Source: Gemmobacter nectariphilus DSM 15620 (GTDB lineage: Bacteria > Pseudomonadota > Alphaproteobacteria > Rhodobacterales > Rhodobacteraceae). Taken from it: DNA of 64,000 bases. Of this stretch, positions 1-8,935 are shown piece by piece. Each line of letters starts with the position of its first letter. Within the stretch, counting starts at the first letter, position 1. The DNA lies in the NCBI RefSeq assembly GCF_000429765.1, contig NZ_AUCM01000004.1, forward strand, positions 248,001 through 312,000. Direction: 5' to 3'. The translations under genes and the position numbers were made by a program. The notes under the pieces were generated by a model. That model had not been told where the DNA came from. It did not search any database and saw only the letters and a program-made list of their open reading frames with translations.

Positions 1-134
<134 letters not shown>

Positions 135-241
135 TTAGCCCGTTCAGGCCCTTATGGAAAGAATGGTAGCGCTCGCGCAGGGCGCAAGCCGGAAACAACT
201 GGCCCGGACTGTCGCGTCCTCTGTCCACCTGCGGGGCAGCG

Positions 242-1132
242 TCAGCGCCGCGCCAGCCGGCGTTCGCGCAAAAAGGTGTAGAAGCCCGATCCCACGATCA
301 TCGTCCCGCCCAGCAGCGTCCAGCCATCGGGCACCTCGGCAAAGGCCAGCCAGCCCAGCACCATGGCAAAGACCAGCCGCGAATAGCGATAGGGCATGAT
401 GGCCGACACCTCGCCCACGCGGGTTGCGCTGACCATCAGCGAATAGCCGGTCACGCCCATTCCCGCGAGGCCCGCCAGCATCAGCCAGTCAAGGCCCTGC
501 GGCATGATCCAGTCCGACCCGGTCGCCACCATCAGGATAAGGCCCGAGGGAATGAACGAGGCCGAGCCCCACAGCGCCAGCGACAGCGACGACACCGCCC
601 CGGCCACCTTGCGCGTGGCCAGATCGCGCACCGCCAGGCTGAACACCGCCGTCATCGTGGCCGCCGCCGCGAACCCCGACAGCCCGTCACCTGTCGGCCG
701 CAAGATCACCAGAACACCCAGAAATCCGACCGCAACCGCCGCCCACCGCCGCCAGCCGACCTTTTCCCCCAGAAACAGCGCGGCCCCCAGCGTCATCGCC
801 AGCGGCATGGTCTGGTGCAGCGCCGAGGCCGTGGCCAGCGGCATCAGCGTCAGCGCAGTGATGAACCCGGCCGTGCCCGACATTTCCGCCAGGTTGCGCA
901 GCATCACCAGCGGGTGCAGGATCGCCGGGGTGACCAGCGGTTGCCGCTGGCGCAGCGCGACCAGCGACAGCACAAGGGTCGAGCCGATGCCGATCGCAAG
1001 GATGATCTCGCCTGCCGGAACGCGGCCCGAGACCGCCTTGGTCATCATGTCCTCGATGGCAAAGGCCGCCATGGCCGCCATCATCAAGAGGCCGCCGCGC
1101 AGGTTGTCGCGGGTCAGATCTGCGCTGGTCAT
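242..1132 (-). CDS. DMT-superfamily (EamA) permease
   Basis: About 296 residues with ten hydrophobic segments in two five-helix halves, the EamA/DMT pattern of small-metabolite exporters. The segment MLRNLAEMSGTAGFITAL near residue 80 and the glycine-rich LGGTMIVGSGFY near the C-terminus are typical of the family. A basic tail (RERRLARR) ends the protein. An upstream ATG at 1159 would add nine residues; I prefer 1132 because DMT proteins normally have a short polar N-terminus before helix 1, and an AAGG sits at usable spacing. The gene is divergent from ribB. The substrate cannot be told from the sequence. Confidence 0.85.
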   Translation of the reverse strand: MTSADLTRDNLRGGLLMMAAMAAFAIEDMMTKAVSGRVPAGEIILAIGIGSTLVLSLVALRQRQPLVTPAILHPLVMLRNLAEMSGTAGFITALTLMPLATASALHQTMPLAMTLGAALFLGEKVGWRRWAAVAVGFLGVLVILRPTGDGLSGFAAAATMTAVFSLAVRDLATRKVAGAVSSLSLALWGSASFIPSGLILMVATGSDWIMPQGLDWLMLAGLAGMGVTGYSLMVSATRVGEVSAIMPYRYSRLVFAMVLGWLAFAEVPDGWTLLGGTMIVGSGFYTFLRERRLARR

Positions 1133-1261
1133 CCGGGGGGGCCTTTTGCTGACGTGCATGACTGGTGACCCTGCTGTGCGCCAAGGTCAAGCCGATAGGC
1201 TCTGGCCACCCGGCGCGGGCTGCGCTATCTGCCAAGGGACATGCGATCATAGGGGCTGCCG

Positions 1262-2386
1262 ATGTCCGAAAATTACGCCAAGCCGGGGCCGGTGGAACGC
1301 GACCTGGGCGCGGCCATCTCGCCCATCGAGGATATCATCGAAGATGCGCGCAACGGGCGCATGTTCATTCTGGTCGATCACGAGGATCGCGAGAATGAAG
1401 GCGATCTGGTGATCCCGGCGCAGATGTGCACGCCGGCGGCGATCAACTTCATGGCCACCCACGGGCGCGGGCTGATCTGTCTGGCCATGCCGGCGCAGCG
1501 GATCGAACAGCTTGGCCTGCCGCTGATGAGCCCCAAGAACTCCAGCCGTCACGAAACCGCCTTCACCCTGTCGATCGAGGCGCGCGAAGGGGTGACGACC
1601 GGGATTTCCGCCCATGACCGGGCGCGCACGATTTCCGTGGCCATCGACCCGACCAAGGGCGCGGCCGACATTGCAACGCCCGGCCATGTGTTCCCGCTGC
1701 GCGCCCGCGACGGCGGCGTTCTGGTGCGCGCCGGCCATACCGAGGCGGCGGTGGACATCAGCCGCCTTGCCGGGCTCAACCCCTCGGGCGTGATCTGCGA
1801 GATCATGAACGACGATGGCACCATGGCCCGTCTGCCCGATCTGGTCGCCTTTGCGCAAAGGCACGGGCTGAAGGTCGGCACGATTTCCGATCTGATCGCC
1901 TATCGCCGTCGCCATGACAATCTGGTCACGGAAAAGGCGGTGCGCCGCGTGACCTCGGCCTTTGGCGGCGACTGGCTGATGCGGGTCTATGTCGATGAAA
2001 CGCAAGGCGCCGAACATATCGTGCTGACCAAGGGCGATCTGTCCTCGGATGCGCCGGTGCTGGTGCGGATCCACCAGATCAACCCGCTGGAAGATGTGCT
2101 GGGCATCAACCCCGGCCGCGCCGGCGAGATGCAGGCCGCCATGCGCCTGATCGCGACCGAAGGGCGCGGCGCCGTGGTCCTGCTGCGCGATACCACCATG
2201 CAGCTGGTGATGGACGGCGAACATTCGCCCCAGACGCTGCGCCAGTATGGTCTGGGCGCGCAGATCCTGTCGGCCCTTGGCCTGACCCGCATCGAGCTGG
2301 TGACCAATTCGGCCAAGCCGAAGGTTGTCGGCCTTGAAGCCTATGGGCTGGAAATCACCGGCACCCGTGCCATCACCAAGGAGTAA
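1262..2386 (+). CDS. ribB: 3,4-dihydroxy-2-butanone 4-phosphate synthase with degenerate GTP cyclohydrolase II-like C-terminal domain
   Basis: Makes the four-carbon riboflavin precursor from ribulose 5-phosphate. The RibB half (about residues 15-220) carries the acidic metal-binding motif [11 protein letters not shown] and the [11 protein letters not shown] segment. Residues about 220-374 follow the RibA (cyclohydrolase II) fold, with the EGRGAVVL strand recognisable, but the three zinc-binding cysteines of RibA (the CxCG region) are absent: the matching stretch reads [11 protein letters not shown]. The C-terminal half is therefore probably catalytically dead, as in other alphaproteobacterial RibB-RibA-like fusions. 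An AGGGG ribosome-binding site precedes the ATG. ribH follows after 3 nt. Confidence 0.95.
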   Translation: MSENYAKPGPVERDLGAAISPIEDIIEDARNGRMFILVDHEDRENEGDLVIPAQMCTPAAINFMATHGRGLICLAMPAQRIEQLGLPLMSPKNSSRHETAFTLSIEAREGVTTGISAHDRARTISVAIDPTKGAADIATPGHVFPLRARDGGVLVRAGHTEAAVDISRLAGLNPSGVICEIMNDDGTMARLPDLVAFAQRHGLKVGTISDLIAYRRRHDNLVTEKAVRRVTSAFGGDWLMRVYVDETQGAEHIVLTKGDLSSDAPVLVRIHQINPLEDVLGINPGRAGEMQAAMRLIATEGRGAVVLLRDTTMQLVMDGEHSPQTLRQYGLGAQILSALGLTRIELVTNSAKPKVVGLEAYGLEITGTRAITKE

Positions 2387-2389
2387 GCC

Positions 2390-2908
2390 ATGGCCGGAGC
2401 CTCGCATTATACCCTTCCTGCGCCGGTGTTCGACAAGCCGGTCAAGCTGCTGATCGTGGTGGCGCCCTATTACAAGGACATCGCGGATAACCTGATCGCC
2501 GGGGCGCGCGGCGCTGCGGCCTCGGTCGGGGCAGACTGCGATCTGATCGAAGTGCCCGGCGCGCTGGAGATCCCGACCGCCATCGCCATGGCCGAGCGTC
2601 TGTCGAACTATGACGGCTATGTCGCCCTTGGCTGCGTGATCCGGGGCGAGACGACGCATTACGATACGGTCTGCAATGACAGCTCGCGTGCGATCACCCT
2701 GCTGGGCCTTCAGGGCCTGTGCATCGGCAACGGCATCCTGACGGTCGAAAACCATCCGCAGGCCGCCGTGCGCGCCGATCCGGCCGACCAGAACAAGGGC
2801 GGCGGGGCGGCGATGGCTGCGCTGCATCTGATCGCGCTGGCGCGCAAATGGGCAGGCACCACCAAGGGCATCGGCTTTCGGGCCGACGAGGGAGCATTCC
2901 GCGCATGA
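2390..2908 (+). CDS. ribH: 6,7-dimethyl-8-ribityllumazine synthase
   Basis: Condenses the RibB product with the ribitylaminopyrimidine in the penultimate step of riboflavin synthesis; the family forms pentamers or icosahedral shells. The 172-residue protein shows the family landmarks in order: VAPYY near the N-terminus, the substrate-binding VPGALEIP, and GCVIRGETTHYD with the catalytic histidine. Length is slightly above the usual 155-160 because of a short N-terminal extension. The start lies 3 nt after the ribB stop and the stop overlaps the nusB start (ATGA), so the three genes form a translationally coupled operon. Confidence 0.96.
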   Translation: MAGASHYTLPAPVFDKPVKLLIVVAPYYKDIADNLIAGARGAAASVGADCDLIEVPGALEIPTAIAMAERLSNYDGYVALGCVIRGETTHYDTVCNDSSRAITLLGLQGLCIGNGILTVENHPQAAVRADPADQNKGGGAAMAALHLIALARKWAGTTKGIGFRADEGAFRA

Positions 2909-3396
2909 CGCCCGAGGACAAGCGCAAGGCCGCCAACGCCGAAAAGCGCCGCCAGAAATCGGCGGCGCGGCTTTATTCGGTGCAGGCGCTCTATCAGATG
3001 GAGCTGTCGGGCCAGACCGTCGAGCGGGTGGCGCGTGAATTCGAAAGCCACCGCTTTGGCATGATCGTCGACGATGTGGAATTTTCCGACGCCGACAGCA
3101 CGCATTTCCGCATGTTGCTCGATACGGCGGTGAACTGGCAGGCGCGCATCGACCAGATGACCGACCGTGCGCTGGCCGCCGCCTGGCCCATCGACCGGAT
3201 CGACCCGGTGCTGCGCGCGCTGTTCCGCGCGGCAGGGGCCGAACTGGTGGCCCCCGGCACGCCGCCCAAGGTGGTGATCACCGAATTCGTCGATGTCGCC
3301 AAGGCGTTCTTCCCCGACGGGAAAGAGCCGAAATTCGTCAACGCCGTGCTCGATCACATGGCGCGCGAGGCAAAGCCGGAAGCCTTCGGGCAATAG
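2905..3396 (+). CDS. nusB: Transcription antitermination factor NusB
   Basis: All-helical RNA-binding protein that joins NusE (S10) on boxA RNA to promote antitermination in rRNA operons. The 163-residue product begins MTPEDKRKAANAEKRRQKS, a basic N-terminus, followed by the conserved helix ARLYSVQALYQME and the C-terminal PPKVVITEFVDVAKAF motif. The ATG at 2905 overlaps the ribH TGA by 4 nt. Linkage ribH-nusB is the common bacterial arrangement. An in-frame ATG 62 codons upstream lies inside ribH and is not needed. Confidence 0.95.
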   Translation: MTPEDKRKAANAEKRRQKSAARLYSVQALYQMELSGQTVERVAREFESHRFGMIVDDVEFSDADSTHFRMLLDTAVNWQARIDQMTDRALAAAWPIDRIDPVLRALFRAAGAELVAPGTPPKVVITEFVDVAKAFFPDGKEPKFVNAVLDHMAREAKPEAFGQ

Positions 3397-3455
3397 GGCG
3401 GGGCGGCACCTGGCGGATCTGCGGCGCGGATGATGTCGCAAGCCCGGTTGCCCAT

Positions 3456-3514
3456 GCTTCATCTGTCTGCAAATATCCCACGGGGAGGTCTGGAGGGGTG
3501 TGAAACCCCTCCAG
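3456..3514. repeat. Dispersed AAATATCCC element with stem-loop (copy a)
   Basis: After nusB the sequence CTTCATCTGTCTGCAAATAT is followed by CCCACGGGG and a perfect 9-bp hairpin (CTGGAGGGG / CCCCTCCAG, 7-nt loop). The same ATCTGTCtgCAAATATCC core recurs at 20584, 24369, 36607 and, reversed, at 54820; a relative with CAAATACCCCC lies at 38931 and 40757. Each is next to a GC-rich stem-loop. Probably a 3'-end or terminator-associated repeat. This copy is in the opposite orientation to the others relative to the preceding gene. Confidence 0.7.
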
Positions 3515-3574
3515 CGGCCAGCCAGGGGCGCCGACCCGTCCGATTGTCGATGAGATCTGGCGCGGGGCGCAGCG

Positions 3575-3928
3575 ATGGTTCTTTCCCTGACCCTGATCCT
3601 TGGCTTTCAACTGGCTGGCGTCGTGCTGGCCCAGCTGATGCGCCTGCCGGTGCCAGGCCCGGTGATGGGCATGGTGCTGATGCTGATCGCCATGGCGGTG
3701 TCGGACCGGCTGGCCGGGCTGGTGCGCCCGGCAGGACAGGGGATCCTCGCGCATCTGTCCTTGCTGTTCGTGCCGGCCGGGGTCGGCGTCGTCGGCCATC
3801 TTGGCACGCTGGGCGCGCAGGGGCCGGCGATCGGGCTGGCGCTGCTGGTGTCGACCGTGCTGGCGATTGCGGCGGGGGCGCTGGTCTTTGCGCTGTTGGC
3901 GCGGCTGACCGGGGGGCGCGATGACTGA
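3575..3928 (+). CDS. lrgA: CidA/LrgA family holin-like membrane protein
   Basis: A 117-residue protein with four hydrophobic helices and the LrgA/CidA signature LPVPGPVMGMVLM in helix 2 and LLFVPAGVGVVGH in helix 3. LrgA/CidA proteins are holin-like inner-membrane proteins linked to murein hydrolase control or to pyruvate/glycolate transport. It overlaps the next gene by 8 nt, and that gene is the matching LrgB/CidB partner, which fixes the assignment. An alternative frame from 3430 is a shadow. Whether the pair acts in lysis or transport is not visible here. Confidence 0.9.
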   Translation: MVLSLTLILGFQLAGVVLAQLMRLPVPGPVMGMVLMLIAMAVSDRLAGLVRPAGQGILAHLSLLFVPAGVGVVGHLGTLGAQGPAIGLALLVSTVLAIAAGALVFALLARLTGGRDD

Positions 3929-4646
3929 CTTTGCCGAGATCTGGGGCTATCTGGGCCGCGATCCGCTGCTGTGGCTGACGCTGACACTGGCGGCCTATGT
4001 GATTGGCGATGCGGGCTCGCGCGTCAGCGGGCGGCATCCGGTGGTGAACCCGGTGCTGATTGCCGTGGTGATCCTTGCGCTGATCCTGTGGGCCACCGCC
4101 ACCCCCTATCAGGTCTATTTCGAGGGCGCGCAGTTCGTCCACTTCATGCTCGGCCCGGCGACGGTTGCGCTGGCGGTGCCGCTGCACGCGCAGCTGCCGC
4201 GGCTGCGCCGGGCGCTGCTGCCGATGGTCGGGGCGCTGGTGACGGGGGTCGCGGTGTCATCGGCTACGGCGGTCTGGATCGGGCAGGCGCTGGGGGTGGA
4301 CCGGGTGGTCCTTTTGTCGATGGTGCCCAAATCGGCCACGGCGGCGGTGGCGCTGGGGGTGTCGGAACAGATCGGCGGATCGCCCACGCTGACGGCGGTG
4401 CTGGTCATCGTCACCGGCGCGATGGGGGCGATCGTCGCGACCCCGCTGCTGAACGCGCTGCAGATGCGCGACTGGCGGGCGCGGGGCTTTGCGGTGGGCG
4501 TCGCCGCCCATGGCATCGGGGCGGCCCGCGCCTTTCAGGTGCATGAAACCGCCGGGGCCTTTGCCGCCATCGGCATGGGGCTGTCCGCGATCCTGACCGC
4601 GCTGCTGGCGCCGGTGCTTGCCGGCTGGCTGGTTCCGGCCGGTTAG
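3921..4646 (+). CDS. lrgB: LrgB/CidB family membrane protein
   Basis: A 241-residue polytopic protein, the LrgB/CidB partner of the upstream LrgA-like protein. Conserved features include the MVPKSATAAVALGVSEQIGG motif in the middle and HGIGAARAFQ near the end. About seven to eight membrane helices are apparent. It starts inside the end of lrgA (8-nt overlap), so the two are co-translated. In plants and some bacteria the fused LrgA-LrgB homologue carries glycolate/glycerate; in Gram-positives the pair modulates autolysis. The role in this organism is open. Confidence 0.9.
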   Translation: MTDFAEIWGYLGRDPLLWLTLTLAAYVIGDAGSRVSGRHPVVNPVLIAVVILALILWATATPYQVYFEGAQFVHFMLGPATVALAVPLHAQLPRLRRALLPMVGALVTGVAVSSATAVWIGQALGVDRVVLLSMVPKSATAAVALGVSEQIGGSPTLTAVLVIVTGAMGAIVATPLLNALQMRDWRARGFAVGVAAHGIGAARAFQVHETAGAFAAIGMGLSAILTALLAPVLAGWLVPAG

Positions 4647-4719
4647 GGCGGCTGCGTCACCTGGTCTCTGGACGTTCTGCGAAACTGCGCTACGTTATGC
4701 GTATGCAGCACGGAGAATC

Positions 4720-5028
4720 ATGATGCCGAAGCTCGTTCGCCTTTACATCACCAATGTCGCCATCGGCTTCGGGCTTTCGGCCGTGTTTCTGGGGGCGCTG
4801 CTGGGCTTTGACATCGCGGGGCTGCGCCACCTGATCCTGGACAGCCAGATGGGCTGGCTGGCCGGGCTGATGATCTTCATGTTCTCGGGCACGATCTTTG
4901 CCGGGGTGCAGTTCGGGATTGCCGTCATGTCGATGGCGGAACGCGACGATACCCCGCGCGGCGGCCTGCGTCAGCATGTGGCCCCGGTGCCGGTTCCGGT
5001 GACGGTTCCTGCGCGCAAGCGCCGCTGA
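4720..5028 (+). CDS. Small two-helix membrane protein, unknown function
   Basis: A 102-residue protein starting MMPKLVRLYITNVAIGF. It has two hydrophobic helices (about residues 9-28 and 45-65), a polar middle, and a proline/valine-rich, basic tail ending PARKRR. Two adjacent ATGs occur (4720 and 4723); GGAG at 4712-4715 suits the second slightly better. It stands alone between lrgB and a double hairpin. It resembles uncharacterised rhodobacteral inner-membrane proteins, but I recognise no domain. It is probably real because of its ribosome-binding site, composition and downstream terminator. Confidence 0.7.
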   Translation: MMPKLVRLYITNVAIGFGLSAVFLGALLGFDIAGLRHLILDSQMGWLAGLMIFMFSGTIFAGVQFGIAVMSMAERDDTPRGGLRQHVAPVPVPVTVPARKRR

Positions 5029-5040
5029 CCCCCGGGGTCT

Positions 5041-5090
5041 ATCGGGCCGCCAGGGCGGCCCGATGGGCGTGCGGCCGCCATGGGCGGCCG
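5041..5090. terminator. Double GC-rich hairpin between convergent genes
   Basis: Two perfect stems lie back to back: ATCGGGCCGCC/GGCGGCCCGAT (5041-5064) and CGGCCGCC/GGCGGCCG with an ATG loop (5072-5090), followed by TTT. They sit between the converging small membrane gene and the DapA-like gene and probably act as a bidirectional terminator. Confidence 0.65.
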
Positions 5091-5097
5091 TTTCGCG

Positions 5098-5994
5098 TTA
5101 CAAAAGGCCCGCGCCCGACATCGCCTGACGCAGCATCGCATCGCCGCGCGGCGACAGCGGCACCAGCGGCAGGCGCACCTGATCGGTCATCACCCCGTCC
5201 ATCGCCAGCGCGCGCTTGACCGGCCCGGGGCTTGCCTCGCAGAACATCGAGGCCGCCAGAGGCGACAGCCAGTCATGAAGGGCCAGCGCCTCGTCCTGCT
5301 TGCCTTCGGTCCAGGCACGGTGCAGGGCGACCACCTCGGCCGGGCGCCAGTTCGACAGCACCGAGGTCAGCCCCCGGGCGCCAAGCGCAAAGAACGGCAG
5401 CGCAAGGCCATCGTCGCCGCAATGCACCACGAAGTCAGGCCCGCAGGCCGCCCGCAAGGCCGTGGTGCGCGCCGGATCGCCGCCCGCCTCCTTGATCGCC
5501 ACGATGTTGGCATGGCTTTTGGCCAGCGTCGCAGCGGTTTCGGGGGCGATGGCAATGCCCGTGCGCCCCGGCACGGAATACAGCATCACATCGGCCGCCC
5601 CGGCCGCCTCGGCCGCCGCGCCGAAATGGGCGATCAGCCCTTCGGGCGAGGGTTTGTTGTAATAGGGCGTGATCAGCAGCACCCCATGCGCGCCAGCCTC
5701 GACCGCGCGGCGGGTGGCGGCAACGGTCTTTTTCGTCACGTTGCTGCCGGTGCCGGCCAGAACATAGGCCGCATTCCCCGCGCGGCGCACGGTATGGGCG
5801 ATGACGGCCAGCGCCTCATCCTCGTCCAAGGTCGCTGCCTCGCCGGTGGTGCCCACAGGAACAAGGCCGCGGATCCCGGCGTCCAGCTGGCGGTCGATCA
5901 GGCGGTCAAAGGCCGGCCAGTCGATCTCGCCGCTGTCGGTGAAGGGGGTGACGAGTGCAGTGAACACACCGTCGAAACGGGTCAGGTCGGTCAT
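5098..5994 (-). CDS. DapA-like lyase (DHDPS/NAL superfamily) in a catabolic cluster
   Basis: A TIM-barrel class I aldolase/dehydratase of 298 residues. Family landmarks: GTTGE at 48-52, PYYNKP at 110-115, Tyr139 in YSVPGRTG, and Schiff-base Lys168 in AIKEAGG. These match dihydrodipicolinate synthase closely, including the substrate-carboxylate arginine 144. Its place at the end of a catabolic operon (ALDH plus three-subunit dehydrogenase) is typical instead of 1-pyrroline-4-hydroxy-2-carboxylate deaminase in hydroxyproline degradation, which is in the same superfamily. I cannot separate the two from residues alone. RBS GAAAGGACC precedes the ATG. Confidence 0.82.
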   Translation of the reverse strand: MTDLTRFDGVFTALVTPFTDSGEIDWPAFDRLIDRQLDAGIRGLVPVGTTGEAATLDEDEALAVIAHTVRRAGNAAYVLAGTGSNVTKKTVAATRRAVEAGAHGVLLITPYYNKPSPEGLIAHFGAAAEAAGAADVMLYSVPGRTGIAIAPETAATLAKSHANIVAIKEAGGDPARTTALRAACGPDFVVHCGDDGLALPFFALGARGLTSVLSNWRPAEVVALHRAWTEGKQDEALALHDWLSPLAASMFCEASPGPVKRALAMDGVMTDQVRLPLVPLSPRGDAMLRQAMSGAGLL

Positions 5995-6016
5995 GGAAAT
6001 GGTCCTTTCGTCTGGA

Positions 6017-7414
6017 TCAGTCGATCACCACACGGGGTTCCGACATTTCGCGGATGGCGATGCGCACGCCCTCGCGGCCAAGGCCCGAGGTCTTGACGCC
6101 GCCAAAGGGCACGTGTTCGGCGCGGAAATCCGGGCCTTCGTTCACCATGATGCCGCCCACCTGCAGGCCGCGCGACAGCTTGCGGATGGCGGCGTGATCG
6201 TTGGTGAAAATCCCGGCCTGCAGGCCGTAGTCGCTGGCGTTGACCTCGGCCATGGCGGCATCAAGTTCGGCGAACTGGCGCAGCGCCAGCACCGGACCAA
6301 AGGTTTCCTGCGCTATCAGCGGCATCGCGGGCTCGACCCCTGCAATGACGGTGGGGGCGATCAGGTTGCCCTCGCGCGTGCCGCCTGCCAGCAGGCGGGC
6401 GCCCGCGGCCTGGGCATCGGCCAGACGCTGCAAGATGGTATCGGCGGCCGGGGCGTCGATCACCGGGCCCATCTGGGTCTCTGCCAGCGACGGATCGCCA
6501 AAGCGATGGGCGGCAACCTTGTCGAGCAAGATGGCGGTGAACGCCTCGGCCACGTCATCGTGGACATACAGCTTTTTCACCGCTGCGCAGCTTTGTCCCG
6601 CGATCTCATAGCGGTGGCCGATGGCGGTGCTGGCTGCCAGATCCAGATCGGCATCGGGCAGCACGAACAGCGGATCGTTGCCGCCCAGTTCCATCAGGCA
6701 GCGCACAAGGCCGCTGGCGCGTTTCAGCGCCAGACCCGCCTGCGGCCCGCCGGTGAAGGACAGGATGTCGATCGGCGCGCGCGCCAGTGCCAGCGCGGTG
6801 TCCGCCCCGCCATGCACCACCTGCACCAGATCGGCTGGGAACCCAGCCTCGACCGTCAGGCGCACCAGGTGATCGGCGGCCAGCGGTGCCTTGGGCGAGG
6901 GTTTGACCACAACCGCATTGCCTGCGGCAATCGCGGGGCCCAGCTTGTGGCACAAAAGGTTGACCGGATAGTTGAACGGCGTGATCGCCGCCACCACCCC
7001 CACGGGAACATGGGTCACGACCGCCTGCCGGTCCACCCCGCCGGCGACGATGGCGCAGTGCATCACCTCGCCATCGAGGAAGGTCGCCGCATCGCCCGAC
7101 AGGCGCAGCGTGTTCTGCGCGCGGCGGGTTTCGTTGCGGGCCTCGGTGATGGTCTTGCCCATTTCGGCGCAGATGGTCTGGGCCAGCACCTCGGCATCGC
7201 GGGCCAGCAGGTCGGCCAGACGGTTCAGCAGCTCGCGCCGCTGATGCGGGGTCGAGGTGCGAAACGCGGCAGCGGCCTGTTTGGCGCGCAAGACGGTGCC
7301 AAGAACCTCGGCCTCGGAGGCAACGGGGACGTCACCGACGGCGGCGCCGCTGAACGGGTTGATGACGGTCACGCGCGCCACATCGGGGCGCAGCAGGGGG
7401 GCGGCGATGGTCAT
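6017..7414 (-). CDS. NAD(P)-dependent aldehyde dehydrogenase (semialdehyde type)
   Basis: 465 residues of the ALDH superfamily. Visible motifs are TPFNYPVN (oxyanion-hole Asn), the MELGGNDP general-base glutamate region, catalytic Cys in AGQSCAAVKK near residue 276, and the C-terminal PFGGVKTSGLGREG. The ATG at 7414 overlaps the stop of the upstream FAD-subunit gene (ATGA), so I use it rather than an in-frame ATG farther upstream. In context it likely oxidises a short dicarboxylic semialdehyde: 2-oxoglutarate semialdehyde if the cluster degrades hydroxyproline, or 2-aminoadipate semialdehyde if it degrades lysine. Confidence 0.88.
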   Translation of the reverse strand: MTIAAPLLRPDVARVTVINPFSGAAVGDVPVASEAEVLGTVLRAKQAAAAFRTSTPHQRRELLNRLADLLARDAEVLAQTICAEMGKTITEARNETRRAQNTLRLSGDAATFLDGEVMHCAIVAGGVDRQAVVTHVPVGVVAAITPFNYPVNLLCHKLGPAIAAGNAVVVKPSPKAPLAADHLVRLTVEAGFPADLVQVVHGGADTALALARAPIDILSFTGGPQAGLALKRASGLVRCLMELGGNDPLFVLPDADLDLAASTAIGHRYEIAGQSCAAVKKLYVHDDVAEAFTAILLDKVAAHRFGDPSLAETQMGPVIDAPAADTILQRLADAQAAGARLLAGGTREGNLIAPTVIAGVEPAMPLIAQETFGPVLALRQFAELDAAMAEVNASDYGLQAGIFTNDHAAIRKLSRGLQVGGIMVNEGPDFRAEHVPFGGVKTSGLGREGVRIAIREMSEPRVVID

Positions 7415-8688
7415 GCCGGATCTCCTTGGGTTTCGTCGGGGGTGGCCAGCAGGTCCGCGATGGCGATGGGCCGTGCGGGCCAGCGGGGTGCGCCCAGCCG
7501 GGGTTTGGGTGTATCGGGCGCAGCCAGGCGCGCGGTCCATTCAGCGCAGAACCGGCCCTGGCAGGGGCCCATGGAAAAGCGACCGTCCAGGCGCAACTGA
7601 CGGTCGGTCGGATCGGGGCCAAGGGCGCGCAGATCGTTCACTGTGCGCGCCTCGCACCGGCAGATCACGGTGTCGCCGGGCAGGGCGGCCAGACGGCTCG
7701 CGCCGTCATGGGCGTGCAGCCGGGCGACCAGCGCCTGCGCGGCGCGCTGGCGGGCGACTTCGGGGGCGGGGGCCGGTTGCGGCTGGCCCAGCAGTCGGGC
7801 CGCCAGTGCCGCGCCCTGGGCCCGGCCATCGGCCAGCGCCGCGCGGGCGCCAAGCGCCTCGCGGCAGTCGCCGGCGCGCAGCACGGGCAGGGCAGGGCAA
7901 TCGGGCAGGCCGATGTCGTTCGAGGCGATCCCGTCATGCAGGGCAATGCGGTCCACCGTCAGGCTGCGGCGGCCTTTGGGCGTGTCGATGTCGGCGACCA
8001 GCGCGCCACCTTCGGCCCGGATCGCCGCCAGATGACTGCCTGCCAGAATCGGCACACCGGCAAGCTTCAGCCGCAGCAGATATTCGGCGCCTTCGCGCAG
8101 ATAGGACATCGGCAGGCCAAGCGCGGCAATCGGGTGCGAGAGCGGCCGCCCGGCCTCGACAATCGCCACGGGAGGGCGCCCAAGGCGGGCAAGCTCTGCG
8201 CCCAGTGCCAGCAGCAGCGGGCCGGAACCCGCCAGCAGAACGCGCCCCTCGGGCGCCTCGGCAAGGGTCTTGAGGCGGGTTTGCAGGCTGCCAGCGGTTT
8301 CGACGCCTGGCAAGGTCCAGCCGGGGCGGGGTTGCACCCGCTCGCGTGCGCCGGTGGCGACTATCAGGGCGCGGGGGCGGAACAGCCGCGCGCCCGCGCC
8401 GGTCAGCAGCACCGCGCCGGTGTGATCGACGCCGCCAAAGGCCGTGCCCATGGACAGCGTGATACGCGTGCCCTGCGCCTGCACGTCGGCCATCAGCCCG
8501 GCCCACCGGCGGCGCTGCACGGGCGATGCGATGGATCGAACACCCGGCAGCGGCTGGCGATGCACGGCGCCGCCTGGCGTCTGGGCCTGATCGGCGACCA
8601 GAACGGGCAGGCCGGCGCGGGCCAGTTCCACTGCGGCGGCCAGTCCGGCCAGACCGGCACCGATCACAAGGACGGGGGCGTCAGACAT
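7411..8688 (-). CDS. FAD/NAD(P)-binding subunit of HcnB/OoxA-type amino-acid dehydrogenase
   Basis: 425 residues. An FAD Rossmann motif VIGAGLAGLAAA opens the protein, with an ATGARERVQPRPGWTLPGV loop mid-way. The C-terminal region has a BFD-like cysteine set (ICRCEA near 341 and GPCQGRFC near 375) for an iron-sulfur cluster. This is the large 'alpha' subunit seen in hydrogen-cyanide synthase HcnB, octopine/nopaline oxidase OoxA and D-hydroxyproline dehydrogenase. It overlaps its neighbours by 4 nt (ALDH) and 8 nt (2Fe-2S protein). It probably passes electrons from the DAO-type subunit to the respiratory chain. Confidence 0.87.
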   Translation of the reverse strand: MSDAPVLVIGAGLAGLAAAVELARAGLPVLVADQAQTPGGAVHRQPLPGVRSIASPVQRRRWAGLMADVQAQGTRITLSMGTAFGGVDHTGAVLLTGAGARLFRPRALIVATGARERVQPRPGWTLPGVETAGSLQTRLKTLAEAPEGRVLLAGSGPLLLALGAELARLGRPPVAIVEAGRPLSHPIAALGLPMSYLREGAEYLLRLKLAGVPILAGSHLAAIRAEGGALVADIDTPKGRRSLTVDRIALHDGIASNDIGLPDCPALPVLRAGDCREALGARAALADGRAQGAALAARLLGQPQPAPAPEVARQRAAQALVARLHAHDGASRLAALPGDTVICRCEARTVNDLRALGPDPTDRQLRLDGRFSMGPCQGRFCAEWTARLAAPDTPKPRLGAPRWPARPIAIADLLATPDETQGDPA

Positions 8689-8935
8689 CGCAGGCTCCGG
8701 TCTCGGGCAGAATGTGCATGCCAGTGCGGCAGGGGGTCAGGCAGGCCTCGGCCAGGCGGCCATCGACCTGCACAAGGCAGTTCTGACACTGGCCGATGCC
8801 GCAGAACACCGCGCGGGCCTGTCCAGTGGGTGCCTGACCGAAGGCGATCACCCCCGCGCGCAGCAGGGCGCTGGCCACCGATTCGCCGGCCCGAAACGCA
8901 ATGGCGCGGTCTTGCCAGAGGATATGTCCGCTCAT
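8681..8935 (-). CDS. HcnA-like [2Fe-2S] subunit
   Basis: An 84-residue ferredoxin-like protein with cysteines at 45, 50, 53 and 65 (CGIGQCQNC and EAC), the C-x4-C-x2-C-x11-C pattern of plant-type 2Fe-2S folds found in HcnA/SoxD-like small subunits. It overlaps the genes on both sides (8 nt with the HcnB-like subunit, 4 nt with the DAO subunit), so the three are translated together and most likely form a heteromeric membrane-associated dehydrogenase. It has no signal peptide, so it is cytoplasmic. Confidence 0.87.
   Translation of the reverse strand: MSGHILWQDRAIAFRAGESVASALLRAGVIAFGQAPTGQARAVFCGIGQCQNCLVQVDGRLAEACLTPCRTGMHILPETGACDV

Noticed and set aside
1247-2827. 526-codon ORF antisense to ribB-ribH
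   Set aside because: It is the high-GC shadow of two certain genes; the product is rich in His, Gln, Arg and Asp with no domain.
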